From NCBI GenBank assembly GCA_024421095.1, contig JAHQYM010000005.1, positions 1 through 56,205 of the forward strand: DNA of 56,205 bases. The letters run 5' to 3'. The notes under the pieces were generated by a model. The model was not told the origin of the DNA, made no database searches, and saw only the letters and a list, made by a program, of their open reading frames with translations. The translations under genes were made by a program, and so were the position numbers. Shown here in pieces: positions 7,641 through 15,553 of the stretch. This stretch comes from Acidimicrobiia bacterium (lineage in GTDB: Bacteria > Actinomycetota > Acidimicrobiia > Acidimicrobiales > Aldehydirespiratoraceae). Every line of letters begins with the position of its first letter. The first letter of the stretch is position 1.

Positions 7641-8192
7641 ATGGCACGGATTGAGATCATTCCAGAAGACGCATGGGTCGGTACGCTTGCTGACCTTCAC
7701 CCGCGAGTCGCAGACCCCGTTACCGGGCAGGTCGACAATATCATGGCAGTTCATTCGCTGAACCCCCAAGGTATGGCAGCACATTTAGCCGTCTACGAGT
7801 CTGCGATGCGCGGCACCGCCACACTGCGCAAAGTGGAGCGTGAACTGATTGCGTTTGTGGTGAGCCTTACCAACGAATGCCATTATTGAGTGGTGCATCA
7901 TCGGCGTGGTCTGCGCCGCCTCATCAAGAATGACGAACTAGTGGCCGCCGTCGAAAACGACTGGCAAACCGCTCCGATATCCCCCAAACGCACCGCAATG
8001 CTGAATTTCGCAGTCAAACTCACGAATACTCCAGCAAAAATCACCGATGCCGACATATTCATGCTTAGGGAATCAGGGTTCAGCGACAGAGACATTCTCG
8101 ACATAGTCGAAGTGGTCAGCTACTACGCATATGCCAACCGCATCGCCGACGGATTAGGGATCAAGCTAGAAAACCCGAATGTCACACCCTAA
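7641..8192 (+). CDS. AhpD-like (carboxymuconolactone decarboxylase family) selenoprotein with in-frame UGA
   Basis: Read through TGA at 7887-7889, the gene encodes 183 residues, the usual length of peroxidase-related AhpD-like proteins. Codons 78-87 read NECHY-U-VVHH followed by RRGL, where relatives have CxxC-x3-H, so UGA (residue 83) stands for the second redox cysteine. The protein continues without a break through LNFAVKLTNTPAKITDADI and IVEVVSYYAYANRIADGLG to TAA. It should be a cytoplasmic thiol/selenol peroxidase or reductase. A hairpin after the UGA resembles a SECIS element (separate entry). The start ATG at 7641 has only a weak upstream GGGG. Without recoding, an 82-residue stub would be made. 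A point mutation is the alternative, but two other genes here show the same change. Confidence 0.8.
7887..7923 (+). promoter_or_regulatory. Candidate bacterial SECIS element in the AhpD-like gene
   Basis: Counting the U of UGA as 1, the hairpin CGGCG-UGGUCUG-CGCCG spans 16-32, with apical GGUCU at 22-26. In E. coli fdhF the loop also carries GGUCU at exactly 22-26. The base can pair further (UGAG 7887-7890 with CUCA 7920-7923), placing UGA in the foot of the stem as in known elements. Confidence 0.75.
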
Positions 8193-8250
8193 GGGCAGAC
8201 TGTGCCATAGTCAATTCTTCGATGCTTACGCGTCAATGTGAGGGAGCTCA

Positions 8251-8751
8251 ATGGCCAAACAGCCAGATTTCGCAACAGGCAAGTTAGTCGCCGCAAACAA
8301 ACCCGAGGCGAAAGTTCGACAAGACTACGAACAGCAACTCGTCTTGGGTTACGGTTATCCGAAAGATCACATTGATATTGAAGTGCAGATACCTCGGGGA
8401 AGCACGTCGTTTTCTGAGCGCGCCGACCTTGTTGTCTACAAATCCGCGCTCGGGCGAGACCCGACCAGCGATATTGATGGCATTGTTGAGTTCAAACGTC
8501 CAGACCGTAGCGAAGGAATCGAACAACTCAAGTCTTACATGACCGCAACATCAGCACGATGGGGAGTTTGGACGAACGGCACCGATATCAACTACGTCTG
8601 CCGAGACCTCAAAGACCCCACGCGTTTACGGGAAAATTATTTGCACAATGTCCCCGCGTTCGGGCAACACGTCGCCGATGTCGGCAAACTCAAGAAAAGC
8701 GATCTTGCGCCGTTCGCGCGGGCGGAACTAAAAGTCATCTTTGGGTCGTGA
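8251..8751 (+). CDS. Orphan type I restriction HsdR_N-like nuclease domain
   Basis: A 166-residue protein with a good ribosome site (AGGGAGC before ATG). It contains the PD-(D/E)xK layout: EVQIPRG, SERADLVVYK, then GIVEFKRPD with the E-x-K pair, and later WGVWTNGTDINYV. This matches the N-terminal domain of HsdR-like or methylase-linked restriction proteins, which normally continue into a helicase or N6-methylase. Here it stops at LKVIFGS with TGA, just before a tRNA gene. It is therefore either a stand-alone nuclease or the remnant of a larger gene at the edge of the accessory region. No partner methylase sits beside it; the type IIG locus is on the other strand. Confidence 0.65.
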   Translation: MAKQPDFATGKLVAANKPEAKVRQDYEQQLVLGYGYPKDHIDIEVQIPRGSTSFSERADLVVYKSALGRDPTSDIDGIVEFKRPDRSEGIEQLKSYMTATSARWGVWTNGTDINYVCRDLKDPTRLRENYLHNVPAFGQHVADVGKLKKSDLAPFARAELKVIFGS

Positions 8752-8814
8752 GGCTTGGGACGACCTTGATGCACTCGCTCAACAACTCGGCACTCTCGTT
8801 ACCTAGTTGTGCAG

Positions 8815-8888
8815 TGGGCGCGGAGGGACTTGAACCCCCGACTTCTTCCTTGTAAGGGAAGCGCTCTAGCCAACTGAGCTACGCGCCC
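8815..8888 (-). tRNA. tRNA-Val (TAC)
   Basis: Full cloverleaf on the minus strand: acceptor GGGCGCG with CGCGCCC, anticodon stem CTTCC/GGAAG and loop CTTACAA giving anticodon TAC, T-loop TTCAAGT. CCA is not encoded. Its 3' end faces the accessory region at 1-8,750. Confidence 0.93.
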
Positions 8889-8922
8889 GAACGCATCTAA
8901 GGATACGGTCAACGAAACGGGA

Positions 8923-9711
8923 TTAGAGAATCTGACTGAGAAACAATTTGGTGCGGTCTTCTGTCGGGTTAGTGAAAAAGTGTTCAGGTGGCCCAACTTC
9001 AACGATCTCACCGTCGGACATAAACACCACACGATCCGCTACTTCACGAGCAAAACCCATCTCATGCGTCACGCAAATCATGGTCATGCCCTCAGCGGCG
9101 AGATCCTTCATGGTGTCGAGAACCTCTTTGATCATTTCTGGGTCAAGTGCCGAAGTGGGCTCATCAAAAAGCATCACTTTCGGTTTCATCGCCAAAGCAC
9201 GTGCGATAGCAACGCGTTGTTGTTGACCACCAGATAGCTGCCCAGGATACTTTCTGGCTTGCTCAGGGATTTGCACCCGATCTAGCAACTCCATAGCATC
9301 AGCCTCAGCTTTCGCCTTCGGCAGGTTACGCACGTTCCGTGGAGCCAAAGTGATGTTGTCAATAACCGATAGATGTGGAAACAAATTAAAACTCTGAAAC
9401 ACCATCCCAGTCTCACGACGAATGTCTTGGATCGCTCGAATGTCATCTGAGAGTTCTATGCCATCCACAACTATTGAGCCCCGGTCGTGGCGTTCAAGCC
9501 GATTGATGCAGCGAATCAAGGTGGATTTGCCCGAACCTGAAGGCCCGATCACAACTACCACTTCCTTCTCCCCCACCGACATGTGAATGTTTGTCAGAGC
9601 TTGAAAGTCGCCAAAGTACTTATCAACCGCGTGCAGACGGATAATCGTGGCACCGGTACCGAAGGTTTCGGTTGCATCGGCGTTGACCACAGCGTTAGTC
9701 GACTCAGTCAT
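8923..9711 (-). CDS. aapP: Amino-acid ABC transporter ATP-binding protein (AapP/GlnQ type)
   Basis: 262 residues with Walker [11 protein letters not shown]-loop region [12 protein letters not shown], signature [15 protein letters not shown], Walker [15 protein letters not shown] and the switch His in CVTHEMGF. It powers uptake of polar amino acids. It is the last gene of a four-gene minus-strand operon in the order J-Q-M-P, 12 bp after the second permease gene. The gene set matches the general L-amino-acid transporter AapJQMP more than a simple GlnHPQ system because both permeases are long. Confidence 0.92.
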   Translation of the reverse strand: MTESTNAVVNADATETFGTGATIIRLHAVDKYFGDFQALTNIHMSVGEKEVVVVIGPSGSGKSTLIRCINRLERHDRGSIVVDGIELSDDIRAIQDIRRETGMVFQSFNLFPHLSVIDNITLAPRNVRNLPKAKAEADAMELLDRVQIPEQARKYPGQLSGGQQQRVAIARALAMKPKVMLFDEPTSALDPEMIKEVLDTMKDLAAEGMTMICVTHEMGFAREVADRVVFMSDGEIVEVGPPEHFFTNPTEDRTKLFLSQIL

Positions 9712-9723
9712 TGTTTCGTTCCA

Positions 9724-11112
9724 TCATCGTATTCCTACTCCCAATTTCTTTTCGAATCGGCGACTCTCTTTCGAAAAAGTGTATGCAATCGCCCAGAATC
9801 CTAGGGCAACGAAGGGAAGGGTGATAGCCGCTAGTCCCTCGCCAAGGAATTCGGGTTGTGAGTTGGCGACCCTAGAAATGTGCAGAAGTTCGCCAATCTT
9901 CAGAATCGAAAGCAATGAAGTATCCTTGAAGAGTGAAATAAACTGCCCTACCATCGCTGGAATAACCGCCCGTAACGCTTGAGGCAAAACGATTAAACGT
10001 TGGATTGCACTTGCGGACATTCCGCTAGCTTGGGCAGCTTCAACCTGACCCCGTGGTACGGCTTGAAGGCCACCGCGCACAATCTCAGCAATATATGCCG
10101 CGGAAAAAGCTGTGATCACGATCATGGCTCGCGTCAACTGACCGGGAACGTCAAAGTTGCGTGGAAACAGCAAAGGTAGCATCCAACTAGAGAGGAACAG
10201 CAAAGAAATTAGCGGCACACCGCGAACAAACTCAATAAAGATTACCGATGCGCTTTTGATTACTGGCAACTTAGACTGACGACCCAAAGCCAACAAAATA
10301 CCGAATGGAAATCCGGCACCTACACCGATGACCGTTACGAACAACGTCAAGTGCAACCCGCCCCAGTGGTCCCAGCCGAAACCTTCAAAGTCAAGCGCAA
10401 TCATCCCTTGCCAGACAACGACACCGACAACAAGTCCAGACAACCTTGAAATAGCAGTAGCCGATCTGTGTTTTGCTTCAAAGGCTTGGCGTGTCTCTGC
10501 CAGCGTCCAAGCACCAAGCAACGCTCCCACCGTCATCGCACCAAGTCCAGAAGATCCAGCTAGAACGACCAATGACAACAAACCAAGTAATCCCGCAAAA
10601 TACAAAACCCGGTTTCGCATTGCCGCGTTTAGCCTGCGACCAATCTCACGGGCGAGAAAAAACGTCACAAACGCAGCAGCAAGCGCAAGATAGGGTGTCA
10701 CGCTCCGCGCGAACGACACAAAGAAGATCAAAATTGCGATCACTGCCCAAAATCGGCGCAATAAGTCAAGCCAAGAATGAGGTTCGGTCGGCAAACCTTT
10801 TGACTGAGCATCTGCTTCAGCAGACTTCCACAACATGCCAGAACCCAAACCGAATCCGCCCATCAACAGATATCCCGAGACCCACGGCCTCCAGAGCTCA
10901 TCACGAGGGTACCTTCCAACCATAAATAGCGTGAGGTTACGACGGATGATTAGGTAATCTGACGCGAATATCCAACCCAACAACGACACCAACGCAAAAA
11001 CAAAACCGCTCAACGCAACAATGGTGATTATTGAGTTGTACCAATTATTGAACAAGTTTGCCTTGATCCAACTAGTGGTTGTGATTCGTTTGTGTGGTGC
11101 CACCTTCGTCAT
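9724..11112 (-). CDS. aapM: General amino-acid ABC transporter permease (AapM-like)
   Basis: 462 residues, membrane protein. The C-terminal half carries the transport fold with AYIAEIVRGGLQAVPRGQVE and QALRAVIPAMVGQFISLFKD, including the EAA-type loop that touches the ATPase. The N-terminal half has extra membrane segments, as is typical of AapM, and is longer than most relatives. It starts within the end of aapQ (ATGA overlap at 11109-11112), so the two permease subunits are translationally coupled and should form a heterodimer. Confidence 0.9.
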   Translation of the reverse strand: MTKVAPHKRITTTSWIKANLFNNWYNSIITIVALSGFVFALVSLLGWIFASDYLIIRRNLTLFMVGRYPRDELWRPWVSGYLLMGGFGLGSGMLWKSAEADAQSKGLPTEPHSWLDLLRRFWAVIAILIFFVSFARSVTPYLALAAAFVTFFLAREIGRRLNAAMRNRVLYFAGLLGLLSLVVLAGSSGLGAMTVGALLGAWTLAETRQAFEAKHRSATAISRLSGLVVGVVVWQGMIALDFEGFGWDHWGGLHLTLFVTVIGVGAGFPFGILLALGRQSKLPVIKSASVIFIEFVRGVPLISLLFLSSWMLPLLFPRNFDVPGQLTRAMIVITAFSAAYIAEIVRGGLQAVPRGQVEAAQASGMSASAIQRLIVLPQALRAVIPAMVGQFISLFKDTSLLSILKIGELLHISRVANSQPEFLGEGLAAITLPFVALGFWAIAYTFSKESRRFEKKLGVGIR

Positions 11113-12299
11113 GCTGCACCCTCCAGTGTGAGAAGGCGATTTACTAAATTGCCAATCGCGGAAAGGAGCAACGACAACGCCAGATACGTGAACATTAGCA
11201 CCAACAGGAGTTGTGGCGCAGGCTGTGACTGACCAAACAAATTGAATATCACCGAAGTGACCTCCGCAAAGCCGATAGCCACACCCAATGATGAGTTCTT
11301 GGTGTAATTAAGAAACTGATTAATCAAAGACGGAAAAGCAATCCGGAATGCCTGAGGGAGAATCACAAACCGATAGCGTTGCAAACCATTGAGAGCCAAA
11401 GCATGCGAGGCTTCTACCTGCCCTTTGTGGACAGCCAATATGCTACCACGAACTATCTCCGAGATATGCGAACCTGTATAGAGCACGAGCGCCAACATCA
11501 ATGCCACATAAGGCATTTGCATACGAAATCCACCCGACCAAACACGTCCAGCTAACATTGGTTTAGAAAATTCGAACGGCCCCTGCAACACCAAAAAAGC
11601 GACAGCAGACAATGACAGCAGCGTTGCCAAAGACCAAAAGAGCCGTCGGTGCGGTTTACCGGTTCGATTAAACACCCAAGTCCGCCAAATCCACACAGCC
11701 CCGGCAATCACCACACTCGACACAAACACCGTGCGGTAAACCTCAAAGTTGTCTAATCCCACTACCGAGGGAAAGCCAAACCGACTATTGCTAAACAGCA
11801 TCCACCCGCCGAAAAGCGACCAAGGGTTCTCTGCTTCTGCCCCTTCGCCTACAGCGGGAAACGCCAAGAACACTCCACCCCACAAGAACACAATAATCAA
11901 CAGAGGTGGGAGGTTGCGAATAATCTCTACGTACCCAGTCGCAAGCTTCCGAACCAGCCAGTTCGTAGACATTCGCGCAATTCCAACAAGCGTTCCCAAC
12001 AACAGCGACAACGGAATCCCCGCCAGAATCACCAAGAATGTGTTCTTGAGCGCTTGCAGCAATGTTGCCGAAATCGATGCGTCTTTGCTGAGCGGATTAT
12101 CGGCTATGGGAATATTTGCGGGTTGGCGCAAAAAGTCGAAGTTCAAGTCGAGCCCAATAGCAGCAGTCCGTTGTTGGAAGTTAGACCAGAGCCAAATGCC
12201 GACTAGCAAGATAAGAGCCAGCGTGAAAGCCTGCACCGCTATCGCAATCGCCTTTTGATCACGCCAGAGAGGAGGACGATTTAGCCTTCTTGTAAGCAC
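11109..12299 (-). CDS. aapQ: General amino-acid ABC transporter permease (AapQ-like)
   Basis: 396 residues with a first membrane helix at about 22-45 and a periplasmic-facing insert containing DLNFDFLRQPANIPI, characteristic of AapQ. The transport domain is split around it, with HISEIVRGSILAVHKGQVEA and QAFRIAFPSLINQFLNYTKN as the coupling loop. It partners with AapM. A long-stem hairpin lies between this gene and aapJ, so less transporter than binding protein may be made. Confidence 0.9.
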   Translation of the reverse strand: MLTRRLNRPPLWRDQKAIAIAVQAFTLALILLVGIWLWSNFQQRTAAIGLDLNFDFLRQPANIPIADNPLSKDASISATLLQALKNTFLVILAGIPLSLLLGTLVGIARMSTNWLVRKLATGYVEIIRNLPPLLIIVFLWGGVFLAFPAVGEGAEAENPWSLFGGWMLFSNSRFGFPSVVGLDNFEVYRTVFVSSVVIAGAVWIWRTWVFNRTGKPHRRLFWSLATLLSLSAVAFLVLQGPFEFSKPMLAGRVWSGGFRMQMPYVALMLALVLYTGSHISEIVRGSILAVHKGQVEASHALALNGLQRYRFVILPQAFRIAFPSLINQFLNYTKNSSLGVAIGFAEVTSVIFNLFGQSQPAPQLLLVLMFTYLALSLLLSAIGNLVNRLLTLEGAA

Positions 12300-12355
12300 C
12301 TCTTGTCCCCTAACTAGTAGTCGCCAAATTCTCGCGCTCTAAACCGACAAGAGCA

Positions 12356-12407
12356 TTGGGCGACCCCACTCAATCCGAACACTAACGCATTCAGCGGGGT
12401 CGCCCAA
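12356..12407 (-). terminator. Twelve-pair hairpin between aapJ and aapQ
   Basis: TTGGGCGACCCC (12356-12367) pairs perfectly with GGGGTCGCCCAA (12396-12407) around a 28-base loop. There is no clear T tract, so it may be an attenuator or an mRNA-stabilising processing site that raises binding-protein expression over the downstream permeases. Confidence 0.6.
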
Positions 12408-12432
12408 CAACTAATTTCCGTGCGCCACAGAT

Positions 12433-13488
12433 TTATCGGAACGGTGGAACGTACATTAGGCCACCGTCGGTCCACAAAGCGTTGCGGTCACGCTCAAGAC
12501 CCAACGGTGTTAGGTGACGCTCAAAGATCTCAGCGTAGTTACCGACTTGACTGATGATCTGCTCTGCGAAGTCCGCTGGCAGCCCCAGACCAACATCGGG
12601 TTCAACACCTTCTGGGGAAGGCACGCCCAAAAACCTTCGAATATTGCTGTTACCGGAACCCATGAACTCAGACAAGTTCTGCGAGTTGATACCATATTCT
12701 TCAGCTTGGATGGTGGCCATTGTCGCCCAGTTGACGACCTGCGCCCACTCGGTGTCTCCGTCAGACACCACGGGGCCAAGTGGTTCCTTAGAAATTACCT
12801 CGCTTAGCACACGTGTGGGGAAGCTGAGGCTCGCCGAGAAAGCAGCCAAAGCCGAAGAATCTGCGGTCCAGACCTCACATGTGCGCGCGGTGAAAGCCGG
12901 TTGAAGTTCATCGTTGGCTTGAAACTCGAGCGGCGTGAACGGAATACCTCGGTCGTTGAATTCGGAATTCAAGTTGAGGAGAGTTGTTGTTCCCTGCAAG
13001 ACACAGATACTGGCGTTGGCCATATCCTCCAGCGAACTGATATCGCTGTCGGCATGCACCATAAAGCCTTGACCATCGTAGAAGGTCGTAAACAAGAAAT
13101 TGGCTTGCTCATTGCCGTCACGGCTTGCCGTCCAAGTGGTGTTGCGAATCAAAACATCAATGTCACCAGACTGCAATGTTGGGAAACGCTGTCCAGCATC
13201 AAGGGGGGTATATTCCACCGCGTTTGCGTTACCAAGCACCGCCGCCGCAACTACACGGCAAAAGTCGACATCAAAGCCAACGTAAGTGGCATCGGCTTGC
13301 TGTGATCCAAAGCCCGGAAGGTTGTCATTGATCGCACACTTCAAGGTCCCTCGCGCTTGCACGGCGGCTAATGTCCCCCCCGAGCTACTTTCTTCCGAAT
13401 CGCTACCGCACGCTGCCGCTAGCAACACGACCGCGAATAGCACGGCTAACCAGCGCAGTGCCACGCTTTTGGTGTTTGGTTTGTTCAT
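12433..13488 (-). CDS. aapJ: Amino-acid ABC transporter substrate-binding lipoprotein (AapJ-like)
   Basis: 351 residues with a lipoprotein signal peptide ending in LLAAAC (lipid-anchored Cys about residue 27), followed by a Ser-rich linker. The family-typical AAVQARGTLKCAINDNLPGF opens the mature domain, followed by GFDVDFCRVVAAAVLG and RNTTWTASRDGNE, all hallmarks of AapJ. It captures amino acids outside the membrane and delivers them to AapQM. It is the first gene of the operon. Confidence 0.92.
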   Translation of the reverse strand: MNKPNTKSVALRWLAVLFAVVLLAAACGSDSEESSSGGTLAAVQARGTLKCAINDNLPGFGSQQADATYVGFDVDFCRVVAAAVLGNANAVEYTPLDAGQRFPTLQSGDIDVLIRNTTWTASRDGNEQANFLFTTFYDGQGFMVHADSDISSLEDMANASICVLQGTTTLLNLNSEFNDRGIPFTPLEFQANDELQPAFTARTCEVWTADSSALAAFSASLSFPTRVLSEVISKEPLGPVVSDGDTEWAQVVNWATMATIQAEEYGINSQNLSEFMGSGNSNIRRFLGVPSPEGVEPDVGLGLPADFAEQIISQVGNYAEIFERHLTPLGLERDRNALWTDGGLMYVPPFR

Positions 13489-13610
13489 TAAATTGCCCCC
13501 TTAGTTGGTCACCGACCCGTATCTATAGCACGCAACATCGGATCACGGCCAGGTCGGTGGTAATAGAACACTGTAGCACTACTGCGACTATTATCAACAC
13601 CCGTTCGCGT

Positions 13611-14351
13611 TCAATCAACGGTGTTGCGCCGCACCGATAACAACTGCGGCAACAAACTGCTTGCTGCGGCCACCGGTGAACGCATAGCTTCTTGGTCGAT
13701 AACAGTCAAATCGCGACCTTCACAGTCAACGACTGCCACACCAACTTCGCTGCAGACAAGTAAAGCCCCGAGATAGTCCCACACGTGAAGCGATCCAGAA
13801 AAATCTACATACCCCGCGAAGCGGCCCTCTGCCACAGCACACAACTCCAACGCACAACAACCCAACGCACGAAACTGCCACCAAGAAGCTTGGCGCGGCG
13901 GCACACCGTTAACCGCCACCACAGCTTCGCTAAGCGCAATCTCTCTCGGAGACGCGAGCGGCGCACCGTCAAGCGTGGCACCACCGCCGCGAATAGCCGT
14001 ATAGCGCCGCTTTCCAGGATGGTCATGCACCACCGCTAACCAAGGACCGTGTTCATCAACCACGCACAAACTCGTTGCAAACAAGCCCAGTTGCAAAGAC
14101 GCATTGGTTGAACCGTCTAACGGATCAACCACCGCAATCAAACCGTTACCTTCCTGAAAGCCATCTTCCTGCAAACCGCTTTCTTCGCTGAGGACCCTAA
14201 TCCCGGCCGCTCCCAGCACGCCCAGAACTGCCTCATCGGCCACTAAATCAGCCACGTACTGGTCGGGACGCAACCCCGACATCCCCCAATTTTGCTGGTC
14301 AGCAAATGCTCCCACCACCGCATCGGCAGCCTCACCAAGCACACCAAGCAC
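13611..14351 (-). CDS. Inositol-monophosphatase family phosphatase
   Basis: At least 246 residues from GTG at 14351, carrying SEESG, the metal-binding signature VVDPLDGSTN and the late WDYLGALLVCSEVGV. These bind the catalytic metal ions of the family (inositol phosphate, fructose bisphosphate or PAP phosphatases); the exact substrate cannot be told. The frame is open further upstream (RLVGDARRSAERVLGV), which looks like natural protein, so the true start may be earlier at a rare codon. It is divergent from the next gene. Confidence 0.82.
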   Translation of the reverse strand: MLGVLGEAADAVVGAFADQQNWGMSGLRPDQYVADLVADEAVLGVLGAAGIRVLSEESGLQEDGFQEGNGLIAVVDPLDGSTNASLQLGLFATSLCVVDEHGPWLAVVHDHPGKRRYTAIRGGGATLDGAPLASPREIALSEAVVAVNGVPPRQASWWQFRALGCCALELCAVAEGRFAGYVDFSGSLHVWDYLGALLVCSEVGVAVVDCEGRDLTVIDQEAMRSPVAAASSLLPQLLSVRRNTVD

Positions 14352-14452
14352 ACGCTCAGCACTGCGGCGAGCGTCACCAACTAGACGTTTGGAAGATTGT
14401 TGTTCTTCAATGGCACAAACGATACACGCTTACACACGGTAGATTAACAAAG

Positions 14453-15016
14453 ATGGCTGTTATCGACTTGCAAGGATTCGTTGCCGAGCTAAAAGACCAC
14501 GCCGTGGGCCACGGTTTCCATTTGCATGATGCTCGGCATTTCATTGAGACATACACAAACAGGCAGATCTGGGAAGTTGATCTGCATCCAGAGAACGCCT
14601 GTGGCGGCCCGTTAGACATGCTTTTGTCGTTAGAAGCAGATCCTAGGGCGTTGCTCGCGTTTGAGGACGAGTTGATCAAAGTTGGTGAAGACGGTGAACC
14701 TTCTCGCGATATTTGTTTGACGCTAGCAATCAGCTTTCTCTTGCCGCCGCTACCTCACGCCCCCGACCTGCTGATTTTGGCTACCGAAATTGCCGCTGTT
14801 GGCTCAACGGAATTGCCACTTGCGGTGAGCGCCAACGATGGCTTCGCGTCTGTGACCGATGCCCCGAAACGAACGGTCAACTTCACCGCCCGTTTCGATG
14901 TTGCAATCGCCGACGCGTATTTCGGCAACGATGTTCTCTGCGATGAACTCGAACGTTGCGCTGAAGTCGCTGAGTTTTTGCTTGACCGTGCCCCTGCTTG
15001 GATCGAAGGGTCCTGA
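14453..15016 (+). CDS. Conserved hypothetical protein, 187 residues
   Basis: I do not recognise this protein. It starts at ATG 14453 (MAVIDLQGFVAELKDHAVG) and is soluble and acidic, with no signal peptide or membrane segment. The middle is hydrophobic around SFLLPPLPHAPDLLILATEI and the end reads CDELERCAEVAEFLLDRAP. The frame extends upstream to 14306, but that part lies antisense to the phosphatase gene and has unnatural composition. It converges on the peroxiredoxin gene. Confidence 0.6.
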   Translation: MAVIDLQGFVAELKDHAVGHGFHLHDARHFIETYTNRQIWEVDLHPENACGGPLDMLLSLEADPRALLAFEDELIKVGEDGEPSRDICLTLAISFLLPPLPHAPDLLILATEIAAVGSTELPLAVSANDGFASVTDAPKRTVNFTARFDVAIADAYFGNDVLCDELERCAEVAEFLLDRAPAWIEGS

Positions 15017-15045
15017 AACACCGCTGCGCGGTTTGCGGCTCTTCG

Positions 15046-15090
15046 GCTTACGACACTGAGGCTTACGACACTGAGGCTTACGACACTAAG
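15046..15090. repeat. Three 15-bp direct repeats
   Basis: GCTTACGACACTGAG occurs at 15046 and 15061, and with one change at 15076. The array lies between the converging ends of the hypothetical and peroxiredoxin genes and just reaches the latter's stop codon. Confidence 0.9.
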
Positions 15091-15553
15091 GATTGTCCCC
15101 CGTTGGTAGTTGACGCAGCACCTCCAACGCTTCGTTGGCATGGATGGCCATATTCGTTTCGCTGCGTACCACATGGATCACCCGCCGGTCTTGACCAATC
15201 ACAAAGGTAGTTCGCTTTGGCGGCAACAAACCAATGCGTTTGACACCGAACAGGCGCGCAACCTTCCCACCTGGGTCTGACAACAGCGGAAAATCCAGCG
15301 CGTGTTGTTCGTCAAATTGTTTCTGTCGATCCACCGAATCCACGCTGATTCCCGCTCTTGTAGCATTGAGTTGGGCAAACTCAGATGCTAGGTCGCGGAA
15401 AGTGCAGCTTTGACTCGTTCAACCAGGGGTCATCACTCGCTGCATAAAGAACAGCACCAAAGGCCCAACTTGCAGCAAATTGTCGAGCGATTGAGTATTG
15501 CCATGCTGGTCGCTGAGAGCGAAATCGCCGACAACTTCACCTTTAGTCAACAT
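15086..15553 (-). CDS. Peroxiredoxin (AhpC/TSA-BCP type) selenoprotein with in-frame UGA
   Basis: Read through TGA at 15421-15419, ATG 15553 gives 155 residues. The first part is GEVVGDFALSDQHGN and LVLFFMQRVMTPG, then UGA (residue 45), then TSQSCTFRD. Relatives have TPGCT at this site, so UGA replaces the peroxidatic cysteine, with a Cys five residues on as the possible resolving residue. The rest reads DFPLLSDPGGKVARLFGV and RTTFVIGQDRRVIHVV, normal for the family. The ATG overlaps the metY stop (TGATG), confirming this start and implying co-translation. It should reduce peroxides in the cytoplasm. Without recoding only 44 residues would be made. A downstream hairpin is strong but sits farther from UGA than usual. 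Confidence 0.78.
15361..15390 (-). promoter_or_regulatory. Candidate SECIS hairpin in the peroxiredoxin gene
   Basis: On the minus strand UAGCAU-CU-GAGUU-UGCCC-AACUC-A-AUGCUA forms eleven pairs with a small internal loop. The apical loop UGCCC starts at base 45 counted from the U of UGA and has G as its second base. The spacing is longer than in well-known bacterial elements, so this is the weakest of the three. Confidence 0.4.

Noticed and set aside
8749-8751. TGA ending the HsdR_N-like gene considered as another selenocysteine codon
   Set aside because: Nothing family-like continues after it, no cysteine is expected there, and a tRNA gene follows.
14306-14452. Upstream extension of the 187-residue hypothetical
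   Set aside because: His/Gln-rich translation antisense to the phosphatase gene; ATG 14453 begins the natural-looking protein.
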